Shown: positions 1 to 8,379, numbered from the stretch's first letter. The stretch is 64,000 nucleotides of DNA from Chloroflexota bacterium (GCA_029782365.1 JAKOUW010000240.1:124001-188000); one strand, 5' to 3'. Numbers and translations: made by a program. Notes: generated from the letters alone by a model not told the origin.

Positions 1-1
1 T

Positions 2-1060
2 CAAGATATCACGCCAACACCTTTCCAGCCGCTCCCTCCGACTGCCACCGAACTGCCCAGTTCAACACCAACCGCAACACCCACTCCAACGATCACGCCA
101 ACTCCGACAGAAACGCCTACCCCTACTCCGGAACCGCACATCACGCTCGTATTCACCGGTGTGATCGTCCCGGCGCGCTGCGTGCAGGCAGGTATTGATG
201 CGCGCGGCAATGCTGATTACATTTTTTCGGAAGTCAGCGGCGTACTCCAGAGCGCAGACCTGGCGATTGGCACGTTGAATGCCACGATGAGCGATTACCC
301 CCCCCACACGGGTTGTATCCAAACGTATGTCCTGGTGGGCAGCGCCAGCAACGCTGACGCACTCCAGCGGGCAGGTTTTGACGCCATGAGTGTGGCGACC
401 AACCACATCAAAAACTGCGGGCTGATGGACTGCGGCGACCGGGCATTTTTCGATACCCTGGATAACCTCAAGCGGGTGGGTATTCAGGCCGTAGGAGCAG
501 GCGCGAACCTGGCCGAAGCCCTGCAGCCGTTAGTGTTGACCGTCCAGGGCGTCCGCTTCGGCTTTGTCTCATTAGGGATGGTGGAACCTTCGGCTTTTGC
601 CGGCGCAGATTCGCCGGGAATCGCTGTGCTTGACGATGATAATTTGCGCTCGGCGATCGAAACCGCGCGCCAGCAGTCGGATGTCGTCATTGCTATGCCG
701 CATTGGGGCCCGGAGGACAGCTCAATCCCCAATGAATGGCAAACTCATTATGCGCAGGTGGCTGTCGAGGCAGGCGCAGATGTGGTGGTGGGTAACCACA
801 CGCATGTTGTACAGGCTTACCAGGAGATGAACGGTATTCCTGTGTTTTATGGATTGGGCAATTTTGTCTTCGACCAAACCTGGGATCTTGGTCACCAACA
901 GGGAGTCATTTTGCGCCTGGCCTTTGAGGGGCAGCATTACAGCGGGTATGAGTTTATCCCTACCCATGTGGACGGCGATGGCATGGTGCACCTGGCAGGG
1001 CAAGACGAGGCGACCCAGATCCTGGATAGAATCCAACAGGCCAGTGAAGCGATTAGATAG
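2..1060 (+). CDS. CapA family protein (poly-gamma-glutamate capsule/metallophosphatase-like), 5' end outside window
   Basis: The reading frame is open from the left edge, so the true start lies upstream; 352 residues are visible. The first ~45 residues are a Thr/Pro-rich linker of TPT-type repeats, typical of a spacer between a membrane anchor and an extracytoplasmic domain. The remainder is a CapA domain, a calcineurin-like fold used in poly-gamma-glutamate synthesis and other envelope roles. Seen motifs are MSVATNHIKNCG, the AMPHWGPE segment, VVVGNHTHVVQ and a GLGNFVFDQ C-terminal motif, which supply the metal-binding His and Asn residues. The gene converges on the minus-strand hom operon, with only 12 bases to the next stop. 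The domain call is firm; the substrate cannot be told. Confidence 0.88.
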   Translation, partial: QDITPTPFQPLPPTATELPSSTPTATPTPTITPTPTETPTPTPEPHITLVFTGVIVPARCVQAGIDARGNADYIFSEVSGVLQSADLAIGTLNATMSDYPPHTGCIQTYVLVGSASNADALQRAGFDAMSVATNHIKNCGLMDCGDRAFFDTLDNLKRVGIQAVGAGANLAEALQPLVLTVQGVRFGFVSLGMVEPSAFAGADSPGIAVLDDDNLRSAIETARQQSDVVIAMPHWGPEDSSIPNEWQTHYAQVAVEAGADVVVGNHTHVVQAYQEMNGIPVFYGLGNFVFDQTWDLGHQQGVILRLAFEGQHYSGYEFIPTHVDGDGMVHLAGQDEATQILDRIQQASEAIR

Positions 1061-1072
1061 GCGTGGGGTGCG

Positions 1073-1273
1073 TTACTTCACCGTGCTGTGATAAGCAATC
1101 GATCCTGCCAACAAACCGGCAACGACCAATGCTGTAACCGGCGCCGCTGGTAGACGCAGTTTGAGCGTGCGGCCAGCGCCCAATCGGGTGGATTGGTTTT
1201 CAATCTTTTGCTGGCGGTGAGCGTTTGCTCCCAAAGCAACAGCAGCGGGTATCGCGGCGCAAAACATGCACAT
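1073..1273 (-). CDS. Small conserved-looking protein with N-terminal MCMFC motif
   Basis: This is a 66-residue protein starting at an ATG with a good Shine-Dalgarno (taggag, 6 bases upstream), 9 bases after the homoserine dehydrogenase stop, so it is probably the last gene of that operon. It has two Cys residues close to the N-terminus (MCMFC), an Ala-rich stretch, a basic middle and one predicted C-terminal hydrophobic segment (about residues 42-60). No enzyme motif is visible. It could be a small membrane protein or a metal-binding or lipidated peptide; function unknown. Its reality rests on the ribosome binding site and the tight operon spacing. Confidence 0.6.
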   Translation of the reverse strand: MCMFCAAIPAAVALGANAHRQQKIENQSTRLGAGRTLKLRLPAAPVTALVVAGLLAGSIAYHSTVK

Positions 1274-1282
1274 AATTATCTC

Positions 1283-2311
1283 CTAACGCGTGGCTTGAAT
1301 AAAATCAGCCAGCAGTCCATAAGCGGTTGTGCTGGGCCCTGGGTCGGCTTCAATTATTGAAAGTTTCTCAAGCACATCGGTCTCAAATTCCACGATGCTG
1401 GTCGTGCCATCGACTGTGTACAGGGGGGAAGTGCGCCCCACCTTTTCGGGGGCGACGCGTGCCTGGATTTCGCCAGCCTCATTGCGCCGGGCAGCGCAAA
1501 CCAGTTTCCAGCGCTCGCCTTCTTTTAAGGCTGCCTGGGCAATCGCGGGTGTGATAGCACGGATACCGGTGCGCTTAACCTGCTGCGGCTGAAACGGAGT
1601 ATCCATCAATACGGTCACCAGCGCTGCAATTTTAACGGCCGCATCCCAGCCGTCGATATCACCCGCTGGATCGGTTTCAGCAATTCCGATGGACTGCGCG
1701 TACCGCACCGCCTCATCGAAAGATTCGCCGTTTTCCATGCGGCTGAGAATGAGATTGGTGGTGGAGTTCAGAATACCGCGGAACGCCACCAGGCGGGCGG
1801 CAGGCAAGGCGCCCCGAAACAAGGAGAAGATTGGCGCGCCGTCCATCACGGTCGATTCGAAGAAAAAGCGTTTGCCATGCGTTTGAGCCAGGGCGCGCAG
1901 CTCGTGATAGGCATGCACGACCGGTCCTTTGTTGGCTGTGATGGCGTGCATTCCGCTGAGTAAAGCGGCCCGCAGGTGATCGATCGCGGGCTGGCCGGTC
2001 TTGTAATTGACCGGTGTATTCTCAAACAACACATCCGCCGGGCACGAACGGATGAAGGCGGTCATCTCCTGAGGAAAGGATCGGGTGGAAAGCTGGTTTA
2101 ACGAGCCGCCGGATTCCAAAATTTGCAGCGCCTGTTGAGAGTCAATGCCTTGAGGGTTGATAGCTGCGCCATGGCGGCCGCTGGCAATGGCGGTGACGCT
2201 GAATGTGAGACTATACTGCGATGCCAGCTCGGTTTTTTTGCGTTCGAGCAGGCGGACAAAGGCGCGTCCAACATTGCCAAAGCCAACCAGAGCGAGGCGA
2301 TAATGAGTCAT
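1283..2311 (-). CDS. hom: Homoserine dehydrogenase
   Basis: 342 residues, NAD(P)-dependent. It reduces L-aspartate-4-semialdehyde to homoserine on the route to threonine, methionine and isoleucine. The N-terminal Rossmann motif GFGNVGRAF is at residues 10-18. The substrate and catalytic region includes an ITANKGPVVHAYHEL block and an ESTVMDGAPIFSL block, matching the homoserine dehydrogenase catalytic domain. It is the short form without a C-terminal ACT regulatory domain, so classical threonine feedback through ACT is not expected. It starts at an ATG preceded by gaggg. It lies 19 bases downstream of the SCO1664-family gene and shares its transcript. Confidence 0.93.
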   Translation of the reverse strand: MTHYRLALVGFGNVGRAFVRLLERKKTELASQYSLTFSVTAIASGRHGAAINPQGIDSQQALQILESGGSLNQLSTRSFPQEMTAFIRSCPADVLFENTPVNYKTGQPAIDHLRAALLSGMHAITANKGPVVHAYHELRALAQTHGKRFFFESTVMDGAPIFSLFRGALPAARLVAFRGILNSTTNLILSRMENGESFDEAVRYAQSIGIAETDPAGDIDGWDAAVKIAALVTVLMDTPFQPQQVKRTGIRAITPAIAQAALKEGERWKLVCAARRNEAGEIQARVAPEKVGRTSPLYTVDGTTSIVEFETDVLEKLSIIEADPGPSTTAYGLLADFIQATR

Positions 2312-2330
2312 TCCATTCCCTCAAGGCTGA

Positions 2331-3059
2331 TCACAGCGGCGGCCAGGGATACGGCCGGTGATCTTCTTCTGGATTGGGAAAGCTGCAGCTCTGTAAAAGA
2401 GCGCGCACCCTGGCCGCTAAGGCTTTGATTTCGCCGCGCCCCAAGTGCTCCGAGATTGCCTCCCAAAATGCAGTATTGGGTGACAGGGCTTGTTGTAAAG
2501 TGTGTAAGTCATCCAGAATATTTTCAGGGATGGGCTCGCCGGCAAAATCCCAAATGACCGTACGCAGTTTATCCTCGATGTGAAAGCAAATGCCATGGTC
2601 GATCAGCCAGACATCTTTATTGCTGTCGATCATAATATGACCACCTTTACGATCGGCGTTATTCGCGATCATATCGAAAACGGCCACCGGGCGCAGGCGC
2701 TGGCGATCTTCCAGGCTGAAAGTGAAGTAGTGATATTCCGGATCGTGTTCGATGTAGCGTTGAACAGAGCCCGGCCCAACCGGGCCTCGCCGCCGGTAGA
2801 CGGTCTCGGGCACCAGCTTCCAACCCAGCGCCTCGCTCAGCAGGTAAGCGGCCACTTCGCGGTGCGCCAGGCTGGCGGGAGGAAAATCCCACAGGGGACG
2901 CTCGCCGCGTGTTGGTTTGTAAACACCTTTGACCACCTGGCCTTCATGTTCCACTTCAACCAGGAAAGTATAGTTCGAACCCCACAGAAACTTCCCTTTG
3001 ATGGTAAGTTCTCCGTGCTCCAAAGTATTGAGAATGTCAGGATCTGCGGCAAATGCCAT
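2331..3059 (-). CDS. SCO1664 family protein (PI3/4-kinase-like fold)
   Basis: 242 residues from the ATG at 3059. A longer frame runs upstream but overlaps the preceding gene by almost 190 bases, so the internal start is preferred. The family is known from Actinobacteria and Chloroflexi and is distantly related to phosphatidylinositol 3-/4-kinases. Kinase-like landmarks are a Lys in KGVYKPTRGE (~K48), an ANNADRKGGH loop (~D136) and LIDHG (~D154), which would stand for catalytic-loop and DFG-type residues. The substrate is unknown. It is sandwiched between DUF3090 and hom, and together with DUF3090 and the histidine phosphatase it forms a conserved but uncharacterised trio. Confidence 0.85.
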   Translation of the reverse strand: MAFAADPDILNTLEHGELTIKGKFLWGSNYTFLVEVEHEGQVVKGVYKPTRGERPLWDFPPASLAHREVAAYLLSEALGWKLVPETVYRRRGPVGPGSVQRYIEHDPEYHYFTFSLEDRQRLRPVAVFDMIANNADRKGGHIMIDSNKDVWLIDHGICFHIEDKLRTVIWDFAGEPIPENILDDLHTLQQALSPNTAFWEAISEHLGRGEIKALAARVRALLQSCSFPNPEEDHRPYPWPPL

Positions 3060-3081
3060 TTTGGCTGGTGCGCGGTGCCCG

Positions 3082-3606
3082 TTACTGTTTGTGCCCGTTT
3101 TTCTTGGGGCAAAAATGCCCGGCGGGGTCAATTGGCTCGCCGCACTGCGGGCAGGTTGGCCGGCCGCGCGCCACCAGTTCAATTCCCCAGCGCGCCATGG
3201 CTCGCAGTTGTGAGCGTGAGCACCAAAAACGAACCACGTTGGTCTCACTCGATTCTGCGCCTTCAGTGACTACCTCGCGGGCAACCAAAACTACCAGGTC
3301 GGTGTCGGCATCATAACCCAGCCCGATCTCGCCAACCCGAAACAAGGGGTCTACCGGTGGATGGATTCGCATACGGTCTTCGGTATAATCGGCCGAGGCA
3401 TCCTCAAGATCAGGAAAGCGGTTTTGCAGCTCTGCCAGGAACTGCTCGATGCCGACAGCCAAAGACTGCACCTGGATTTTCTCGACAATCAGGGTGATCG
3501 TGCGCTCTTTTTGCCAGCCCTGCAAATAAAAAATACGCTTACCGGGTTGGCCGATCGCGTCTGTTGTAATGTGGTTTACCGGTTTAAGGTCGATTTCGTC
3601 GGGCAT
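3082..3606 (-). CDS. DUF3090 family protein with C-terminal zinc ribbon
   Basis: 174 residues, ATG preceded by ggagg. The body is the DUF3090 fold, of unknown function. The C-terminus ends in CPQCGEPIDPAGHFC, a CxxC-N-C arrangement that looks like a small zinc ribbon. DUF3090 proteins are usually encoded next to an SCO1664-type kinase-like protein and an MSMEG_4193-type phosphatase, exactly as here (22 bases to SCO1664, 40 bases after the phosphatase). A role as partner or adaptor of that pair is inference only. Confidence 0.85.
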   Translation of the reverse strand: MPDEIDLKPVNHITTDAIGQPGKRIFYLQGWQKERTITLIVEKIQVQSLAVGIEQFLAELQNRFPDLEDASADYTEDRMRIHPPVDPLFRVGEIGLGYDADTDLVVLVAREVVTEGAESSETNVVRFWCSRSQLRAMARWGIELVARGRPTCPQCGEPIDPAGHFCPKKNGHKQ

Positions 3607-3646
3607 AACAGCCTCCGATGGTTAGTATACCAGAAATAGCTTGAAA

Positions 3647-4270
3647 TCAACCATTGGCTGGTGGAGCGTTTGGCTCAACTGTGTAATTCAGAGAGTGCAA
3701 ATGGCAGCCCGCATCACTGTAAAACAAGGCAGTGATCGAGCCGGGTGAGACGCCCAGGCGCTGGAAATTGTCCAACGGTAAACCGATAAAATAAGCCACT
3801 GCCAGTTTAATCGGATCGGCATGGGCGATCACCGCAACCATATCTTTCGGATCGTGCTGGTGGACAATCTCTTCCAGCTCAGCGCAGAAACGGCGCTGAC
3901 ATTCCGCAAAAGATTCTCCACCTGGAAAACGCCATAAGGAAGGCGCAGACTGTACCAGCTTCCAGCTTTTCTGGCGCCCGAGCTTTTTGAGTGATTGGTC
4001 CTGCCATTCACCGTAGTCAGTTTCCTGCAGGCCGGGACGCAAAATCACTTCCAGGCCGCGTTTTTCAGCCAGCGGTTGGGCAGTTTCGATGGCCCTCTCC
4101 AATGGACTGCTGTAAACCGCTTTCAGCGGCGCATCTTTCAGGCGCTCGGCAACCGCCTGGGCTTGCTGGCGGCCCTTCTCATTCAAATGGATGTCTGGTA
4201 AGCGGCCGGCCAACTTGCCTTTCTTGACGTAATCGTTTTCGCCATGGCGGATGAGCAGGATTAATGGCAT
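3647..4270 (-). CDS. Histidine phosphatase family protein, MSMEG_4193 type
   Basis: 207 residues with the phosphoglycerate-mutase-like catalytic motif LIRHGEND at residues 6-13 (nucleophilic H9). The second conserved His lies in VIAHADPIKL, and an SSPLERAIETA motif holds the phosphate-pocket Arg. The MSMEG_4193 subfamily is annotated as a probable phosphomutase or phosphatase with unknown substrate. It lies 6 bases after rarA and is followed by DUF3090 and SCO1664. A kinase-like protein, a phosphatase and a Zn-ribbon protein in one operon suggest a reversible phosphorylation cycle, but this is untested. The upstream ribosome binding site is weak, consistent with translational coupling. Confidence 0.87.
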   Translation of the reverse strand: MPLILLIRHGENDYVKKGKLAGRLPDIHLNEKGRQQAQAVAERLKDAPLKAVYSSPLERAIETAQPLAEKRGLEVILRPGLQETDYGEWQDQSLKKLGRQKSWKLVQSAPSLWRFPGGESFAECQRRFCAELEEIVHQHDPKDMVAVIAHADPIKLAVAYFIGLPLDNFQRLGVSPGSITALFYSDAGCHLHSLNYTVEPNAPPANG

Positions 4271-4276
4271 AGAGGT

Positions 4277-5713
4277 TTATTCATCGGGCGTATCGCCGCC
4301 GGTAAAAGTCGTTTTGTGTTTGTGCTTGATATTCGCAATAGCGTCCATATCCAACTCGGGCATCTGGCGTGTCTGGGTAATGTTCAATGCCTGGCGTTGA
4401 GCGGCGCGCCAGCGCTCGAGGCGGTCAACCACCTGCACTTCGTAACCCTGGCTGGAAGGGTTGTAAAAATAGGTACCCAACAAAGGCTTAGGCAAATACT
4501 GCTGAGGCAAGAAATGATCAGGATCTTCATGTGGATACTGGTAGCCTTTGCCATGACCAAGAGCCTCGGCATCACGGTTGTTATCCTGCAGGTGCTGCGG
4601 CACGCTGATTTTGCCTTCGTCTTCTAATAACTTAAAGGCAGAAAAATAGCCGCCAGCGCTGTTCGATTTTGGCGCGGTAGAAAGATATAATGTCGCCTCG
4701 ACGATGGGGTAGATGCCTTCAGGAAGCCCCAAATATTCAAAAGCCTGGGCAGCGGCGTTAGCGACCACCACACCTTGCGGGTCAGCCAGGCCGATGTCTT
4801 CGCCGGACAAAATGAGCAGGCGGCGCAAGATGAAGCGCGGATCCTCGCCAGCGTAGAGCATTTTCGCCAGCCAATACAGGGCGGCATCTGGGTCCGAGCC
4901 GCGCACCGATTTGATAAACGCGGAGATGGTGTCGTAGTGAGCATCGCCGTCTTTGTCGTACAGCACAGCCCGGCGTTGGATCGATTCCTGAGCCACACCT
5001 AGAGTGACATGGATTACGTTGTTGGCATCCGGAAGGGTGGATTCAACCGCCAACTCTAAGGCGTTGAGAGCGTTGCGGGCATCCCCGGTGGCGACGCGGA
5101 TAATGTGTTCAAAGGCATCCTCATCCACAACCACCCGGCGCTGGCCAAAACCACGTTCCGGGTCGCGGATCGCATTTTCCAGGATGCGCCGCATGCTCTC
5201 ATTTTTGATCAGGCTGAGCTGGAAAACGCGCGAGCGAGAGACCAGCGCGCCGATCACATCGAAATAAGGATTCTCTGTCGTAGCGCCAATCAACGTAATC
5301 GTGCCATTCTCGACATGCGGCAGCAGGGCATCCTGCTGGGCGCGATTCCAGCGATGCACCTCATCCACGAACAGGATGGTCTTTTGACTATAAAGCTTGC
5401 GCCGCTCCAGCGCCTTCTCAATCACCTCGCGCAGATCAGCCTTGCCCGCCAGAACTGCGGAGAGCGTCTCGAAGTGCGACTTGGTGGTATTGGCGATCAC
5501 CTGGGCAAGGGTCGTTTTGCCCGTTCCGGGAGGACCCCAGAGAATAATGGAGGGGAACATACGGTCTGCTTCGATAGCGCGGCGCAAGAGTTTGCCTTCT
5601 CCGAGGATGTGTTCCTGTCCGATGTACTCGTCCAGCGTGCGCGGGCGCATGCGGGCGGCCAGCGGTGCTTCGCTGCGCATGCGGTCGTTCATGGCGTGGG
5701 TGAAAAGGTCCAT
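4277..5713 (-). CDS. rarA: Replication-associated recombination protein A (AAA ATPase)
   Basis: 478 residues from the ATG at 5713. The family protein (RarA/MgsA, Mgs1/WRNIP1) acts at stalled replication forks and interacts with SSB. Visible are the N-terminal LAARMRP motif, IGQEHI, Walker A WGPPGTGKTT (59-68), Walker B LFVDEVHRW, the sensor segment LIGATTENPYF, and the C-terminal tetramerisation region ending in the YPHEDPDHF and QQYLP motifs. The frame is open for 71 more codons upstream. The start chosen matches family length and sits exactly 6 bases after a TATAAT box, suggesting a leaderless transcript. It is the first gene of the six-gene minus-strand run. Confidence 0.93.
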   Translation of the reverse strand: MDLFTHAMNDRMRSEAPLAARMRPRTLDEYIGQEHILGEGKLLRRAIEADRMFPSIILWGPPGTGKTTLAQVIANTTKSHFETLSAVLAGKADLREVIEKALERRKLYSQKTILFVDEVHRWNRAQQDALLPHVENGTITLIGATTENPYFDVIGALVSRSRVFQLSLIKNESMRRILENAIRDPERGFGQRRVVVDEDAFEHIIRVATGDARNALNALELAVESTLPDANNVIHVTLGVAQESIQRRAVLYDKDGDAHYDTISAFIKSVRGSDPDAALYWLAKMLYAGEDPRFILRRLLILSGEDIGLADPQGVVVANAAAQAFEYLGLPEGIYPIVEATLYLSTAPKSNSAGGYFSAFKLLEDEGKISVPQHLQDNNRDAEALGHGKGYQYPHEDPDHFLPQQYLPKPLLGTYFYNPSSQGYEVQVVDRLERWRAAQRQALNITQTRQMPELDMDAIANIKHKHKTTFTGGDTPDE

Positions 5714-5719
5714 GCACAC

Positions 5720-5725
5720 ATTATA
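5720..5725 (-). promoter_or_regulatory. -10 box of a probable leaderless promoter for rarA
   Basis: On the minus strand TATAAT is followed by six bases and the rarA ATG at 5713. With a normal -10 to start-site distance, the transcript would begin at or next to the A of ATG, and no Shine-Dalgarno is present. No good -35 hexamer is seen at 17 bases. Confidence 0.55.
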
Positions 5726-5834
5726 ACGTGCTGAAGCAGATTCATTCATCGTTGCTTTGTGAAACCGCTTAACTGACCGAATGGTACACCGTTTACTTGC
5801 GGATTGACCGTATCTGAAAAGCCTCTGAAAATGA

Positions 5835-5840
5835 TACAAT
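5835..5840 (+). promoter_or_regulatory. -10 box of a probable leaderless promoter for the KefB-like gene
   Basis: TACAAT is followed by six bases (cttgcc) and the ATG at 5847. There is no purine-rich ribosome binding site. The spacing is identical to that in front of rarA on the other strand. A TTGACC at 5804-5809 is too far (25 bases) to be an ordinary -35. Confidence 0.5.
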
Positions 5841-5846
5841 CTTGCC

Positions 5847-6455
5847 ATGCATGAAGTGCCCCTTTTGATCAACATAACCCTGGCTCTGATCGTAGCCTTC
5901 CTGGGCGGAGTGCTCCCTCGGCGCATTGGTTTGCCGACGATCGTCGGCTATCTGTTGGCTGGTATTGTCATTGGCCCCTTCACCCCAGGCTTTGTCGGTG
6001 ATATTGCCACCATTCAGCAGTTGGCCGAACTTGGAGTGATCTTTCTGATGTTTGGTGTGGGTCTGCATTTCTCATTCCAGGATCTCTGGCGGGTGCGTGA
6101 TATTGCTATCCCTGGAGCACTGATCCAGACGGCGCTGGCCTCCCTGCTGGGTTTTGGCTTGAGTCAGTTATGGGGCTGGAGCACACTGGCGGGGATTGTC
6201 CTGGGCCTGGCAATCTCGGTAGCCAGCACGGTGGTGCTGTTGCGCGGGCTGATGGATAATTCACTGTTGAACACAACGCACGGGCAGGCAGCGGTGGGCT
6301 GGCTGGTGATGGAAGATATAGTTTCAGTCTTGCTCCTGGTATTGATGCCCCTACTGACCAGCAGCAATGGCGTATTTGACTGGCAGAGTCTGGCAGCAAC
6401 GCTACTAAAGCGGCATCCTTTGTGGCGGTTATGTTCTTCGCCGGGGCGCGCCTGA
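5847..6455 (+). CDS. KefB/CPA2-type cation:proton antiporter, N-terminal fragment (frameshifted)
   Basis: This is the N-terminal 202-residue piece of a monovalent cation:proton antiporter-2 family transporter. Several hydrophobic helices are visible, with the characteristic GLPTIVGYLLAGIVIGP and FGVGLHFS segments and the ASTVVLLRGLMD stretch. Homology runs up to about residue 190 (LLK, near 6410). Then the frame ends in an unrelated tail (RHPLWRLCSSPGRA), while the expected continuation appears in another frame. A single missing base between aag and cgg near 6410 explains it: inserting one g restores the bases encoding A-A-S-F-V-A-V-M. The product as read would be a truncated, non-functional membrane half. 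It is paired with the fragment at 6422-7852. Confidence 0.8.
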   Translation: MHEVPLLINITLALIVAFLGGVLPRRIGLPTIVGYLLAGIVIGPFTPGFVGDIATIQQLAELGVIFLMFGVGLHFSFQDLWRVRDIAIPGALIQTALASLLGFGLSQLWGWSTLAGIVLGLAISVASTVVLLRGLMDNSLLNTTHGQAAVGWLVMEDIVSVLLLVLMPLLTSSNGVFDWQSLAATLLKRHPLWRLCSSPGRA

Positions 6456-7852
6456 TCCCATGGTTGTTGGAACGGGTGGCGCAGACGCGCTCGCGCGAGC
6501 TGTTCATCCTGGCTATCCTGGCCATCACGTTGGGTACGGCGATGGGCGCTGCAGAGCTTTTCGGTGTTTCGCTGGCGCTGGGGGCGTTTGTGGCCGGAGC
6601 GATCATCAGCCAATCGCACCTCAGTCACCAGGTGGGGGCCGATGTGTTTGCCTTTCGCGAGGCTTTTTCGGTGCTGTTCTTTGTCTCGGTGGGCATGCTG
6701 GTCAACCCGGCTTTCCTCTGGCAGAACCTGGGGCAGGTGGCTTTGCTCACCACGCTGGTAGTCCTGGGAAAATCGCTGATTGTCATTCTATTAGGGCTGT
6801 TGTTTCCACGCCCTGCCAAGACTTTCTTGGTAGTGGCAGTTGGTTTGAGCCAAATTGGCGAATTCTCTTTCATCCTGGGCCAGGGTGGCCTCTCGCTGGG
6901 TTTATTGGAGGCACACCAGTATTCTTTGATCTTGGCCGCATCTCTGTTTTCAATCACCCTCAACCCGTTCATGTTCAAGTTGCTGCCCGTGCTAGAAAAA
7001 TGGCTTCGCTCGGCTCCTGGCTTCTGGCGACAGTTGGATGCCAGCGGTGCCATTCCAGAAATTCGGGAAGAGCAGTTAGCTAACCATGTTGTCATCATTG
7101 GGTATGGACGGGTGGGCAAACATTTGGTGGATGTGCTTGAAAAGTTGTCTATCCCGCTGTTGGTCATTGAGGCCGACGCTGAACGCACCGCCAGCTTGAA
7201 TCAGCGTAAAATCGCCACATTGTATGGCGATGCCAGCAATTCTGAGGTGCTCCAGCATGCCCGCCTGGAACAAGCCAGTGCTCTGGTAACCACCGTGCCC
7301 GATGAAACCGCTGCGGCTATGATCGTGATAGCCACGCGACAAATCGCTCCCGAGCTCCCAATTATTGTACGCGCCGCCAGTGAAAAAGGCGTGCGCCATC
7401 TGCAATCCCTGGGCGCCGATCACATCATTCACCCCGAACTGGAAGGTGGCCTAGAGATTGTTCACCACACCCTGCTCAGCCTTGGCTTCCCGCTGCGCGA
7501 AGTGTACCAATACACCGAATCTATCCGCCATGATCATTACGATTTTGATCTCACATCTGCCGATGAACATGCATCGCTGCATGAGCTTTTGTACGCGGTG
7601 AAAGGGGTGGAAATCACCTGGGTAGAGATCGGTGAGGCCAGCCCGCTGGTGGGGCTATCCCTGGCCGAAGCCAATATCCGCTCGAAAACGGGAGCATCGG
7701 TTGTGGCTTTGGTGCGCAAAAATCATCTGACGGCGAACCCCAAATCCAGCACTGTATTTGAGGCCGAGGATGTGTTGGGTCTGATCGGTGAGACCGACCA
7801 GATTGAGTCAGTGCAAAAATGGGCTGGACAATTGTTTGATATGTTAAATTAA
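6422..7852 (+). CDS. KefB/CPA2-type antiporter, C-terminal fragment with TrkA-N/RCK and TrkA-C domains
   Basis: 476 residues, in frame +2 relative to the fragment upstream, which it overlaps by 34 bases. It holds the remaining antiporter helices (GVSLALGAFVAGAIISQS is family-typical), then an RCK NAD-binding domain with Rossmann motif VVIIGYGRVGKHLVD at about residues 222-236. It ends with a TrkA-C ligand-binding domain (residues ~395-475). Glutathione- or nucleotide-gated K+ efflux is the role of the KefB/KefC group. The GTG at 6422 has no ribosome binding site, so independent translation is doubtful. The intact 476-codon frame argues for an assembly indel or a very recent mutation. Confidence 0.8.
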   Translation: MAVMFFAGARLIPWLLERVAQTRSRELFILAILAITLGTAMGAAELFGVSLALGAFVAGAIISQSHLSHQVGADVFAFREAFSVLFFVSVGMLVNPAFLWQNLGQVALLTTLVVLGKSLIVILLGLLFPRPAKTFLVVAVGLSQIGEFSFILGQGGLSLGLLEAHQYSLILAASLFSITLNPFMFKLLPVLEKWLRSAPGFWRQLDASGAIPEIREEQLANHVVIIGYGRVGKHLVDVLEKLSIPLLVIEADAERTASLNQRKIATLYGDASNSEVLQHARLEQASALVTTVPDETAAAMIVIATRQIAPELPIIVRAASEKGVRHLQSLGADHIIHPELEGGLEIVHHTLLSLGFPLREVYQYTESIRHDHYDFDLTSADEHASLHELLYAVKGVEITWVEIGEASPLVGLSLAEANIRSKTGASVVALVRKNHLTANPKSSTVFEAEDVLGLIGETDQIESVQKWAGQLFDMLN

Positions 7853-7902
7853 GTGATTCTCGAACATCCTTCATGTATGTTTTAGATAGTAAAGGAGATT
7901 GT

Positions 7903-8244
7903 ATGGGTCATATTCAAGGAAGTACCGGCGAAATCCACGAGCTCGCGCGCTATGAAGTGCGCCCAGAAGCTCTCGAACAGTGCCTGGCTGCCATCCACGA
8001 GTTTGTGGCTCATGTCCGGGCGAACGAACCGGGTGCGCTGCGCTATGAGGTCTGGCAGGAATCGGCGCACCCGACGCGCTTTGTGCACATCTTCGTTTGG
8101 AAGGATGAAGAGGCCAATCGTATTCACGGTGAATCGGAGGCAGTCAAGAAATTTGCGGGTATTCTCTATCCGAACTGCCTGGCGCCCGTGGAGTTCGTCG
8201 AGTACAGGCAGGTTGATGCCAATGCCGCCTTCCGGCGCATTTAG
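7903..8244 (+). CDS. Antibiotic biosynthesis monooxygenase (ABM) family small protein
   Basis: 113 residues from the ATG at 7903, preceded by aaaggag; an upstream ATG at 7873 in frame lacks a ribosome binding site. The sequence shows the ferredoxin-like alpha+beta pattern of ABM/quinol monooxygenase domains: LARYEVRPEALEQCLAAIHEF (written here as LARYEVRPEALE to AAIHEF), an EPGALRYEVWQE strand and a FVHIFVWKDEEA strand. Such proteins often oxidise quinols or other aromatic compounds without cofactor, but many are of unknown function. It is a single gene between the antiporter and the dehydrogenase pair. Confidence 0.78.
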   Translation: MGHIQGSTGEIHELARYEVRPEALEQCLAAIHEFVAHVRANEPGALRYEVWQESAHPTRFVHIFVWKDEEANRIHGESEAVKKFAGILYPNCLAPVEFVEYRQVDANAAFRRI

Positions 8245-8379
8245 CTCTGGTTAAAAAAACCTGGCGAATACATTGTGGAACCCCTGCGGGAAATTGTTGC
8301 ACCCCCCAAAGGGTCATCCCCTGGCTGCGCACGGTTGTGTCGATCTGTCTCGAAGCAGCAAAAATGGCGCTGGCCAAAC

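Noticed and set aside
1..140. Tandem DNA repeat at the left edge
   Set aside because: It is the coding sequence of a Thr-Pro-rich linker, with variable codons, not a separate repeat element.
2580..3269. 229-residue open frame on the plus strand opposite the SCO1664 gene
   Set aside because: No ribosome site, no family motif, and it is antisense to a well-supported gene.
5105..5734. 209-residue plus-strand frame opposite rarA
   Set aside because: Shadow of the conserved AAA ATPase gene.
6402..6430. Programmed -1 frameshift in the KefB-like gene
   Set aside because: No X-XXY-YYZ slippery heptamer and no obvious downstream stem; a simple one-base deletion explains the data better.
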